Of a stretch of DNA of 6,366 nucleotides, positions 1-6,298 are shown one piece after another. The position numbers were made by a program, and so were the translations under genes. The stretch is taken from contig JBAXQP010000164.1 of the NCBI GenBank assembly GCA_037131655.1, forward strand, positions 1 through 6,366, read 5' to 3'. The stretch comes from a bacterium. Its GTDB lineage: Bacteria; Armatimonadota; Fimbriimonadia; Fimbriimonadales; JBAXQP01. The notes below the pieces were generated by a model that saw only the letters and a list, made by a program, of their open reading frames with translations, was not told the origin of the DNA and made no database searches. Each line of letters opens with the position of its first letter. Within the stretch, counting starts at the first letter, position 1.

Positions 1-685
1 TGCCCGCCATGTCCATACAACCGTAAGGACTCGCGCCCGACGCATAGCTCCCGACCGGCGCCGTCTGATCGCCTGGATATTGGCTGTCAACTTTGTTGTT
101 GCATTTCTGCGCATCCCAACTATCACCCCAAGGGTACACATTCGGATGGCTAGTCACGGGGTTCCAACGCGCCGCTTTCTCCCACTGCGCTTCGGTTGGC
201 AGGTTACCACCCGCCCACTTGCAGAAAGCTTCCGCCTCGTAATAGCTTACGCCAACCACCGGATGACTATCAGTTTGTGTGAACGTAGTGCTCCCCCAAG
301 TCTGTGAAGCCGCCCACAACTCCGGTTCGGTGCGGCTGTTGGACACCTTCCAACTCCAGCCTGCAGTAGACCAATATGCCGAGTTCGTGTAGCCGCCCGC
401 CTTCATGAACTGACGATACTCCCCGCGTGTCACCTCATACTTACCGATCCAATAGCCAGAAAGGGTCACCCAGTGCTGGGGTAACTCGTCGGACTTGCGA
501 TAGTCCGCGTCTTTCCCCACCTTGGAGTTCCCCATCAGGAACTTGCCCGCAGGGATGTAGATCATCTTGCCTTTATATTTAAAGTTCTTGGGTAGAGGCG
601 GAACCTTAGGTTTAGCAGCCAAAGCGCCGCTATAAGCCGCTATCATACACAGAAGGATTGCTAAGCCCAATAAACGTGTTCTCAT
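1..685 (-). CDS. Secreted SUMF1/formylglycine-generating-enzyme family protein, 3' end cut by window edge
   Basis: The first 228 residues of a larger protein are present; the frame stays open to the left edge. The start ATG (683-685) follows AAGGAGA (691-697) at 5 nt, a strong ribosome binding site. Residues 1-24 form a Sec-type signal peptide: Arg at 2 and 4, a hydrophobic core LLGLAILLCMIAA, and an ALAA cleavage region. No lipobox is visible, so export to the periplasm or beyond is likely. SUMF1 (FGE-sulfatase) fold signatures follow in order: MIYIPAGKFLMGN (41-53), GYWIGKYEVTRGEYRQFM (77-94), HPVVGVSYYEAEAFCKWAGG (141-160), LPTEAQWEKAAR (162-173), VYPWGD (183-188) and YGCMDMAG (221-228), which begins the usual G-N-V-W-E-W block. 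The catalytic cysteine pair of true formylglycine-generating enzymes lies further C-terminal, outside the window, so sulfatase maturation cannot be judged. Many exported SUMF1-domain proteins are not sulfatase activators; some are sugar-binding or of unknown role. Family is confident, function is not. Confidence 0.93.
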   Translation of the reverse strand, partial: MRTRLLGLAILLCMIAAYSGALAAKPKVPPLPKNFKYKGKMIYIPAGKFLMGNSKVGKDADYRKSDELPQHWVTLSGYWIGKYEVTRGEYRQFMKAGGYTNSAYWSTAGWSWKVSNSRTEPELWAASQTWGSTTFTQTDSHPVVGVSYYEAEAFCKWAGGNLPTEAQWEKAARWNPVTSHPNVYPWGDSWDAQKCNNKVDSQYPGDQTAPVGSYASGASPYGCMDMAG

Positions 686-727
686 AACACTCTCCTTGTC
701 ATCAATCATAGATAACCCACGTACTGT

Positions 728-756
728 ATTGTAACGTAAGAACACCGGCGTGTCAA
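728..756 (-). promoter_or_regulatory. Sigma-70-type promoter of the SUMF1-domain gene
   Basis: Read on the minus strand, a perfect -35 box TTGACA (751-756) is separated by exactly 17 bp from a -10 box TACAAT (728-733, one mismatch to consensus). The predicted transcript start is near 721, giving a leader of about 36 nt that contains the AAGGAGA ribosome binding site. It lies about 100 bp past the dnaE stop codon, so the SUMF1 gene probably has its own transcript. I saw no clear intrinsic terminator for dnaE in the 757-831 stretch, so read-through may add to expression. Confidence 0.72.
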
Positions 757-831
757 GTAAACAAGGGGTTGCCGCTATGTTCATGGTATGACAAAGCTAA
801 TCACGGAGGCCCTTCGATATGTCCCTGAAGC

Positions 832-3800
832 CTACTCTCCGTCGGCGATGAGAGGTTCATCCGCTAAGGTGTCTAGGTCGGGTTGTTGAGCGGTTGGGTC
901 GAGATGGGTTATGTTTATGGTGTTTTTGGCGTTAGTGCAGAGGGCTTTTTTGATTTCAGATTCTAGATGTTCAGAGGCGGCAGCGCGGTTTTTAAGACGG
1001 AATTCTTTTGTGCGGCCGTTTTGGCGGACGTTGATGATGACTTGATAGTCGCCAGGATTGCCGGCGAGAGCTTCGCGGACTTCGGATAGTTGAGCGCGGG
1101 TTGCGCGTTCAACTTGAATACAAATTAAGCCGGCGTTGTCATCTTCTATTTCATCCTCATTTATCTCTAAAATCTCGATGGTCTCGGCGCGAATTTCTGC
1201 CTCTCGGACGCTGTCATCGGATGGGTTATTGTTATCGCGAAAAGTCACTCGGCCTTTCACTAAAACAATCAAGTCTTTTTTAACAGCATTCGTGCAGGCA
1301 GCCAACACTCTTGGAAAAACAGTGACGGAGATGGCGCCGGACATGTCTTCCAGCGTCATAATCGCCATCTTTTCGTTCGACTTTTTGGTCATCAGCGTGC
1401 GCAAAGAAGTGATGATGCCGCCGATAGTGACTTGCTCGTTGTCTTTGTATTCGGAAAGTATCCCGATGCTAGCGGTAGCCCGACGCCTTATTTGGTGGTC
1501 AATCGAGCGTAAGGGGTGATCGGACACATAAATTCCGAGCACTTCCTTTTCCATCGCCAACCGTTCGGTGCGTGACAGTTCTTTAGCTTCGGGCAATGGA
1601 GGATAGTGCTTTACCAAACTTCCGGTCTCGTCTCCTCCGCCAAACAGTGATTCCTGTCCGGTAGCTTTATCTCGGGCAACTCGATCAGCATATGCTATGG
1701 CTGCCTCAACTCCTAATAATAATTGATTTCGATTTGGATGCAGCGTATCAAACGCGCCTGCTTTGACCAAGCATTCAATAGTTGACTTGCCTAATGAGCC
1801 GTTCTCTCTGGTGCGCTCGCATAAGTCGAAAATGGACGTAAACGGTCCGTTTTCAGCTCGCGACTTGAGCATCCCTTCAACGGCAGATTCGCCAATCCCT
1901 TTAAGTGCGCAAAGACCAAATCGCACCTTGCCTTTTTCGAAGGTGAAATCAATTCCGCTTTGATTGATATCAGGAGGCAATACAGCAATGCCCAGTCTCC
2001 GGCACTCTTCGATGCTTTTGGTGACTTTGTCTTCCTTATCCCGATAAACAGCCAGAAGCGCGGCCATATATTCAGCGGGATAATTGGCCTTCAAATAGGC
2101 GGTCTGATAGGCGACAGTGCCGTAGCAGGTAGCGTGCGCTTTATTGAATGCGTAGCCGGTGAAAGGCTCGATGAGGTCGCAAATCTTGATGGCAATCTTC
2201 TCGTCTACTCCATTTTTAACCGCGCCATCAATCAATTGGGCGCGCATTTTCTCCATAACCTCTGGAATCTTCTTACCCATCGCCTTTCGAAGAATATCCG
2301 CTTGACCAAGTGAAAGTCCTGAGATTGACTGAACGATTCGAAGAACTTGGTCTTGGTAGACGATGACGCCGTAGGTTTCCTTGAGGATAGGTTCGAGTTT
2401 AGGGTGGAGATATTGGATAGTCTTCGGCTTAAATTTTCCTTTGATGTAATTGGGAATTTCAGCTAACGGGCCTGGGCGATAGAGCGCGACCATGGCGGAG
2501 AGTTCTTGAATACTTTGAGGCTTTAGCTCCATCAAATAGCGCCGCATCCCCGATCCTTCGAGTTGGAACACACCGACCACATCGCCTTTACTGAGCATGG
2601 CGTAGGTCTTTTTGTCGTCCTTTGGAATGTGCAGCACATCGATCACAATATTATGCGATTGCTTGATGTTATTGACTGCTTTTGCCAAAACAGAAAGGTT
2701 CGATAGCCCCAAAAAGTCCATCTTGAGGAGGCCGATCTTTTCGAGGGCGTTCATATGATACTGGGTTACGACCTCACCGTTAGAGCCGCGCGACAGGGGC
2801 ACGTGATCAACTAACGGGTCATTCGAAATCACCACTCCTGCCGCATGGATGCTCATATTGCGGGGATTGCCTTCAATCGAACGCGCGGTGTCGATGAGAT
2901 GCTGGATTTCTTGAGATGAGTTATAAACAGCTGCAAACTCAGGGGCAGTTTCGAGGGCTTTATCGATTGTCATGCCGAGAGGTAGAGCAGGGATGGCTTT
3001 TGCCGCTCGGTCAACATCGGCTAAAGGCAGCGCCAAAGCTCGACCCGCATCGCGAATCGCCGCGCGGGCAGCCATGGTGCCGAAGGTTATTATTTGTGAG
3101 ACATGATCTTGGCCGTATTTATCAGTAACGTACTTGATAACCTCTTCCCTGCGGTCATCTTCAAAGTCCATGTCAATATCAGGCATGGCGATACGCTCAG
3201 GGTTCAGAAAGCGCTCGAAGGTTAGCCCATGCTCAAGTGGGTCGATGTCGGTGATGCCGAGGCAGTAAGACACTAGTGAACCTGCTGCCGAACCGCGGAC
3301 GCCGAAGAAGATGCCCTGCTTGCGCGCAAATTGCGCAAAGTCACGCACGATCAGGAAATAGCTTGAAAACTTGGTTTGGTCAATAACGCTTAGCTCATAT
3401 TCCAAGCGCGTTTGGACTTCTGGGGTGGCATTCGGATAGAGCCGAGGGACATTTTCCTCGCAAAGTTTGGTGACATATTCGTGAGGGTTCATGTCTTCGG
3501 GAAGTTCCGGGGCGGGAAGGTTTAATCGGCCAAATTCAATCTTGACATCGCACCGGTCGGCGATTTCGCGGGTGGCAGCAATGGCTTCCGGCACATCTCC
3601 GAAAAGCTGCCTCATCTCTTCTGGCGATTTAAAGTAGAACTCTTTAGAACCATAACGCAACCGGTTGGGATCATCGACGGTCGAGCCGGTTTGAATACAA
3701 AGCAAAACGTCATGCGGATCAGCATGTTCGGCGGTTAGATAATGGACATCATTGCTACATACCAACGGCAGCTTCAGCTCTTTCGCCAGTTTTATAAGAG

Positions 3801-4368
3801 GTTCGCGGATTTTTTTCTGTTCATCAAGCCCATGATCTTGTAGCTCGATATAGAAATTGTCTGGTCCAAAGATTGAGCGATATTGATCGGCAGCTTCGAG
3901 GGCCTTTTTATAGTCGTCATTGATCAAAGCGTTATTGATTTCGCTTCCAAGACAAGCGGAGGTACCGATCAGGCCTTCCGAATGAGCGGCCAACAATTCT
4001 TTGTCAATCCGAGGTTTATAGTAGAAGCCATCGAGGGAGGCAACTGTGGAGAGCTTCATTAAGTTCTTATATCCGGCAAGGTTTTTGGCCAGAAGGATGA
4101 GATGGTAGGATTGTTTTCCTGAACGGGGTGTTTTTTCAGTGTGCTTGCCGGGAGCAACGTAGGCTTCTAAGCCGATGATAGGCTTAACACCAACATTCGT
4201 GCAGGCATTATAAAAGTCGATGACACCGAACATTACCCCGTGATCGGTAAGCGCCACGGCGGGCATATCCATCGCAGCAGCCTGTTTGGCCATTTCCGAG
4301 ATACGTTGAGCGCCATCTAACAGGCTATATTCGCTATGTACATGCAGGTGGACAAAGGGCGCGTCCAT
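832..4368 (-). CDS. dnaE: DNA polymerase III subunit alpha (DnaE)
   Basis: Catalytic subunit of the chromosomal replicase (C-family polymerase), cytoplasmic. The protein has 1178 residues, close to the 1160 of E. coli DnaE, and appears intact. ATG at 4366-4368 follows AAGGAG at 5 nt. The N-terminal PHP domain (about 5-210) shows HLHVHS (7-12), LLDG, TDHG (41-44), E68, H89, C139 and SNDVHY (205-210). The palm carries RGSAAGS (358-364), PDIDMDF (396-402; catalytic D397 and D399) and KMDFLGL (549-555; third aspartate D551). SIHAAGVVIS (506-515), LYRPGPL (629-635) and GYAFNKAHATCYG (738-750) are further family blocks. A helix-hairpin-helix region (about 795-875), a beta-clamp-binding pentapeptide QESLF (905-909), an OB fold (about 978-1045) and a C-terminal domain (about 1078-1155) of the type that binds tau follow. 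This is the DnaE type, not PolC, because no DEDD exonuclease insertion is present. It has its own promoter and no operon partner upstream. Confidence 0.98.
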   Translation of the reverse strand: MDAPFVHLHVHSEYSLLDGAQRISEMAKQAAAMDMPAVALTDHGVMFGVIDFYNACTNVGVKPIIGLEAYVAPGKHTEKTPRSGKQSYHLILLAKNLAGYKNLMKLSTVASLDGFYYKPRIDKELLAAHSEGLIGTSACLGSEINNALINDDYKKALEAADQYRSIFGPDNFYIELQDHGLDEQKKIREPLIKLAKELKLPLVCSNDVHYLTAEHADPHDVLLCIQTGSTVDDPNRLRYGSKEFYFKSPEEMRQLFGDVPEAIAATREIADRCDVKIEFGRLNLPAPELPEDMNPHEYVTKLCEENVPRLYPNATPEVQTRLEYELSVIDQTKFSSYFLIVRDFAQFARKQGIFFGVRGSAAGSLVSYCLGITDIDPLEHGLTFERFLNPERIAMPDIDMDFEDDRREEVIKYVTDKYGQDHVSQIITFGTMAARAAIRDAGRALALPLADVDRAAKAIPALPLGMTIDKALETAPEFAAVYNSSQEIQHLIDTARSIEGNPRNMSIHAAGVVISNDPLVDHVPLSRGSNGEVVTQYHMNALEKIGLLKMDFLGLSNLSVLAKAVNNIKQSHNIVIDVLHIPKDDKKTYAMLSKGDVVGVFQLEGSGMRRYLMELKPQSIQELSAMVALYRPGPLAEIPNYIKGKFKPKTIQYLHPKLEPILKETYGVIVYQDQVLRIVQSISGLSLGQADILRKAMGKKIPEVMEKMRAQLIDGAVKNGVDEKIAIKICDLIEPFTGYAFNKAHATCYGTVAYQTAYLKANYPAEYMAALLAVYRDKEDKVTKSIEECRRLGIAVLPPDINQSGIDFTFEKGKVRFGLCALKGIGESAVEGMLKSRAENGPFTSIFDLCERTRENGSLGKSTIECLVKAGAFDTLHPNRNQLLLGVEAAIAYADRVARDKATGQESLFGGGDETGSLVKHYPPLPEAKELSRTERLAMEKEVLGIYVSDHPLRSIDHQIRRRATASIGILSEYKDNEQVTIGGIITSLRTLMTKKSNEKMAIMTLEDMSGAISVTVFPRVLAACTNAVKKDLIVLVKGRVTFRDNNNPSDDSVREAEIRAETIEILEINEDEIEDDNAGLICIQVERATRAQLSEVREALAGNPGDYQVIINVRQNGRTKEFRLKNRAAASEHLESEIKKALCTNAKNTINITHLDPTAQQPDLDTLADEPLIADGE

Positions 4369-4500
4369 GTCATCTCCTTGTCAAATAAGTGCATCGAATC
4401 ATGCGTTTGAGAAAGCATTGTTGAGTTTGATAACGGAAATCGAAGTTATTACTGCATATAGAGATTTATTGCTTACTCGCCTCCATATTTAGTAACTCTC

Positions 4501-4542
4501 TCCCCTTTATTCTAGCAGGTACTCAAGCGGTTGTAAAGGGGA
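4501..4542. repeat. 9-bp perfect inverted repeat bracketing the dnaE promoter
   Basis: TCCCCTTTA (4501-4509) is the exact reverse complement of TAAAGGGGA (4534-4542), with 24 bp between. The arm centres are 33 bp apart, roughly three helical turns, so a protein binding both arms would sit on the same face of the DNA. One arm overlaps the -35 box and the other the initiation site of the predicted dnaE promoter. It is not a terminator: the loop is long and no T-run follows on either strand. Part of the symmetry could be accidental. Confidence 0.5.
4509..4537 (-). promoter_or_regulatory. Sigma-70-type promoter of dnaE
   Basis: On the minus strand, TTTACA (4532-4537, one mismatch to TTGACA) lies exactly 17 bp from TAGAAT (4509-4514, one mismatch to TATAAT). 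The predicted start of transcription is near 4502, leaving a leader of about 130 nt before the dnaE ATG. The -35 box overlaps one arm of the inverted repeat at 4501-4542 and the other arm covers the presumed initiation region, a layout typical of an operator-controlled promoter. Box match and spacing are seen directly; regulation is inferred. Confidence 0.65.
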
Positions 4543-4616
4543 ATCTTAGAGCGTCGCGGAGTTAGGTTGTAGTCAGGTGTAAGAAGTCAGATAAATTTAT
4601 TTTGTTATTCGGACTT

Positions 4617-4622
4617 TAGAAT
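4617..4622 (+). promoter_or_regulatory. Candidate -10 box for the Dabb-bcp-TPR genes
   Basis: TAGAAT matches the -10 consensus at five of six positions and is the same hexamer as in the dnaE promoter. It is preceded by an AT-rich tract (4590-4608), but no convincing -35 box lies 16 to 18 bp upstream. A second possibility is TTGTAG (4567-4572) with GATAAA (4590-4595) at 17 bp, with only three and four matches. The promoter must lie somewhere in this gap, since no same-strand gene precedes it in the window; the exact box is uncertain. Confidence 0.35.
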
Positions 4623-4655
4623 ACAGGTAAGTTTGGCAGGTAAAATAACGGATAT

Positions 4656-4664
4656 AAGGAAGGT
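4656..4664 (+). promoter_or_regulatory. Ribosome binding site that fixes the Dabb gene start
   Basis: AAGGAAGGT lies 7 nt before the ATG at 4672. An in-frame TTG at 4633 would add 13 residues (MAGKITDIRKVIT) but would place this purine-rich site inside the coding region. The Dabb domain itself begins MVKHIVLFKW at the ATG, so the shorter form is preferred. Confidence 0.75.
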
Positions 4665-4671
4665 AATAACG

Positions 4672-4965
4672 ATGGTCAAACATATAGTGCTCTTCAAATG
4701 GAACGAAAACGCGACGGCTCAGGCATTAACTAAAATCGATGCTGAGATATGCGCAATGAAGGGGAAAATCCCTGGGATTATCGATCTATCGTATGGTGAA
4801 AATTTTCTCGACACTCCCGATAAATTCACTCATGCGCTTGTGGTGGACTTTACGGACAAAGCAGCATTAGAAGCCTATGCCCCACACCCCATTCATAAAG
4901 CGATTGTCGATAACCTCATTAATCCCATAAAAAAAGAAGTTTTGCGGATCGATTACGAGTTTTAA
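4672..4965 (+). CDS. Dabb (stress-responsive alpha/beta barrel) domain protein
   Basis: A 97-residue protein made of a single Dabb domain, a dimeric ferredoxin-like alpha/beta barrel. Family features seen are the opening MVKHIVLFKW, a helix (about 14-28), the KIPGIIDLSYGENF segment (about 31-44), the central strand THALVVDFTDKAALEAY (about 53-69), HPIHKAIV (71-78) and a C-terminal strand ending IDYEF. His-4 and the HPxH motif are typical. No signal peptide or membrane segment is present, so it should be cytoplasmic. Plant members are salt-stress proteins and a few relatives are cyclases or monooxygenase-like, but most bacterial members have no assigned reaction. It is the first gene of a probable three-gene operon, 12 bp ahead of a thiol peroxidase, which fits a stress-related role without proving one. 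ATG is preferred over the upstream TTG at 4633 because of the site at 4656-4664. Confidence 0.9.
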   Translation: MVKHIVLFKWNENATAQALTKIDAEICAMKGKIPGIIDLSYGENFLDTPDKFTHALVVDFTDKAALEAYAPHPIHKAIVDNLINPIKKEVLRIDYEF

Positions 4966-4977
4966 TAAGAGGTAGTC

Positions 4978-5439
4978 ATGCTTACTGAAGGTCAAAAGGC
5001 ACCCGATTTTACTTTGTCTGATCAGGATGGGAATGCAGTCACTTTGTCTTCATATAAAGGGACACCCGTAGTGCTCTATTTCTATCCGAAGGATGACACA
5101 CCGGGTTGTACGGCTGAAGCTTGTGCATTTCGGGATGCCAGACAGGAATATGAGCAAGCCGGGGCGAAAGTGCTTGGGGTTAGTCCTGATAGTGTGGCAT
5201 CTCACGTCAAGTTTGCCCGCAAGCATGACCTGTCTTTTACGCTGCTTGCCGATGTGGATAAGCATGTTTGCGAAACGTTTTGCGTATGGAAAGAAAAGAG
5301 TATGTACGGCAAGAAGTACATGGGTGTGGAGAGAACGACTTTTCTCATAGACAGGGAAGGACAAATTCGCAAGATATTCCCAAAAGTCTCCGTTACCGGT
5401 CACGCAAAGGAAGTCTTGGAAGCATTGAAGGTTATTTAA
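4978..5439 (+). CDS. bcp: Thioredoxin-dependent thiol peroxidase, Bcp/PrxQ type
   Basis: A 153-residue cytoplasmic peroxiredoxin that reduces hydrogen peroxide and organic hydroperoxides, normally recycled by thioredoxin. The length matches the Bcp family (E. coli 156). The thioredoxin-like fold opens with GQKAPDFTLSDQDG (5-18). The active-site block YPKDDTPGCTAEAC (36-49) gives the PxxxTxxC motif with peroxidatic Cys44. Cys49, five residues on, is the resolving cysteine of the atypical two-cysteine Bcp class. Arg119 in GVERTTFLID (116-125) is the conserved arginine that activates the peroxidatic thiol. Cys98 matches the third cysteine of E. coli Bcp; Cys102 falls where a glycine is usual. 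ATG at 4978 follows AAGAGGT (4967-4973) at 4 nt. It lies between the Dabb and TPR genes with gaps of 12 and 4 bp, so co-transcription is likely. Confidence 0.96.
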   Translation: MLTEGQKAPDFTLSDQDGNAVTLSSYKGTPVVLYFYPKDDTPGCTAEACAFRDARQEYEQAGAKVLGVSPDSVASHVKFARKHDLSFTLLADVDKHVCETFCVWKEKSMYGKKYMGVERTTFLIDREGQIRKIFPKVSVTGHAKEVLEALKVI

Positions 5440-5443
5440 ACGA

Positions 5444-6274
5444 ATGAGTGAAACTAACGCTGAAGCTAAAGATTGGCTCGATCGCGCAATTGAACATGAG
5501 ACGCGCAAGGAGTTGGGTAAAGCGGTAGCTTGTTATCGGCGTGCTGTCGTTGCAGCGCCGAAGGAAGTTGTTGCGCGCTTTAGACTTGCCAATCTCTTTT
5601 GGCTAATGGAAAAGCTCGAAGAATCTCGCAAGGAGTTCGAAGACCTTCTTGCAATTGCCCCCGATCCTGTTTCCGAAGCGGAACTTTGCGTTGTCAAAGG
5701 CCGATTAATCGCTCAGCAAGGTGAGTGGCAGGAGGCTTACAGACTATTTGACCAAGCCGTTGGCTTATTTCAGAGCTATCGCTGCCCTGCTGAATATATT
5801 GATGTGCTGGCAAAGGCCTATGAAGGAATGGGCAATATGAAATATCGCGAAGGCCAGCAGTTCACCGCGCTGGCGCTCTATCGTAAAGCTCTAGAATTAA
5901 CGGAAGGCAACCGTCAAATCCAGCTTCACAACCTTGCTCTCTGCCTTGCGAATGTTGGCCGTAAGAACGAGGCGATGAAAGTTTTCCGCCAGGCCCTTAA
6001 GTATGGCAATGACCCTGACTGTTGGCAGGCTATAGGTGATTTGTATATGCAACAGGAGAAATTCAAACCTTCTATCGATTGCTACCGCCGCGCCTTAGCT
6101 GTTGACCCCGATCACTTCGACTCTCATTATGGCCTTGGCTACTGCCTTTATTTATCAGGTGATTTTGATCAAGCCCGTCTCCACATAGAACGCGCCCGCG
6201 CCCTAGGAGAACCCAATGCCGATGACATGCTAAGAGACATCGATTTATGTAAGTACATCGGCGAAAGGCTGTAG
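5444..6274 (+). CDS. TPR-repeat protein of unknown specific role
   Basis: A 276-residue soluble protein built almost entirely of tetratricopeptide repeats, helical-pair modules that bind protein partners. About seven units can be seen, starting near residues 8, 43, 77, 116, 158, 191 and 225. Clear ones are KAVACYRRAVVAAPKE (26-41), LHNLALCLANVGRKNEAMKV (161-180), DCWQAIGDLYMQQEKF (192-207), SIDCYRRALAVDPDH (210-224) and DSHYGLGYCLYLSGDFDQAR (226-245). No signal peptide, membrane helix or catalytic domain is visible. The gene starts 4 bp after the bcp stop and has only a weak GAAGG (5428-5432) inside the end of bcp, 11 nt before the ATG, so translation is probably coupled to bcp. A scaffold or adaptor role is inferred from the fold alone; TPR proteins are too diverse for a finer call. 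The stop is TAG at 6272-6274. Confidence 0.93.
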   Translation: MSETNAEAKDWLDRAIEHETRKELGKAVACYRRAVVAAPKEVVARFRLANLFWLMEKLEESRKEFEDLLAIAPDPVSEAELCVVKGRLIAQQGEWQEAYRLFDQAVGLFQSYRCPAEYIDVLAKAYEGMGNMKYREGQQFTALALYRKALELTEGNRQIQLHNLALCLANVGRKNEAMKVFRQALKYGNDPDCWQAIGDLYMQQEKFKPSIDCYRRALAVDPDHFDSHYGLGYCLYLSGDFDQARLHIERARALGEPNADDMLRDIDLCKYIGERL

Positions 6275-6278
6275 AGAG

Positions 6279-6298
6279 AAGGGCATACGAATACCCTT
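6279..6298 (+). terminator. Possible weak hairpin after the TPR gene
   Basis: AAGGGCAT and ATACCCTT can pair around the loop ACGA with one C-A mismatch: five outer pairs including three G-C, plus two inner pairs. It starts 4 nt after the TPR stop codon, a plausible place to end the operon, but only three T residues close the 3' side and no U-tract follows. It could be a weak terminator, a transcript-end stabiliser or chance. The rest of the window (6299-6366) has no supportable gene. Confidence 0.25.

Larger units (their letters stand above)
4369..4671. other. Divergent intergenic region between dnaE and the Dabb-bcp-TPR genes
   Basis: About 300 bp without a supportable gene. The part near dnaE (4369-4502) would be its transcribed leader if the promoter at 4509-4537 is used, about 130 nt long. 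On the minus strand that leader contains a six-codon open frame (4466-4486, ATG to TAA, reading MEASKQ) with only a weak purine-rich stretch upstream, and a small possible stem (ATAAC at 4430-4434 against GTTAT at 4445-4449). The middle holds the dnaE promoter and a 9-bp inverted repeat. The right part (4590-4625) is AT-rich and carries the candidate promoter for the rightward genes. I found no riboswitch or RNA gene that I recognise. Confidence 0.6.

Noticed and set aside
80..307. 75-codon open frame on the plus strand
   Set aside because: It lies antisense inside the SUMF1-domain gene, whose protein matches that family across the whole stretch; it has no recognisable domain.
742..753. Imperfect dyad ACACCGGCGTGT within the SUMF1 promoter spacer
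   Set aside because: Only four pairing bases per arm; too short to call an operator.
806..831. Possible terminator just after the dnaE stop
   Set aside because: Only a bulged six-pair stem (GGC..TTC with GAAGCC) can be drawn and no T-run follows on the minus strand.
1136..1519. 127-codon open frame on the plus strand
   Set aside because: Antisense shadow of the dnaE C-terminal region, with low-complexity serine and no family signature.
1960..2313. 117-codon open frame on the plus strand
   Set aside because: Antisense to conserved dnaE motifs; no ribosome binding site or recognisable domain.
4349..4418. Out-of-frame reading frame starting at an ATG (4416-4418, minus strand) and overlapping the dnaE start
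   Set aside because: It lacks a ribosome binding site, ends shortly inside dnaE, and shows no recognisable protein sequence.
5050..5508. 152-codon open frame on the minus strand
   Set aside because: Opposite strand of bcp, whose conserved active-site residues explain the sequence.
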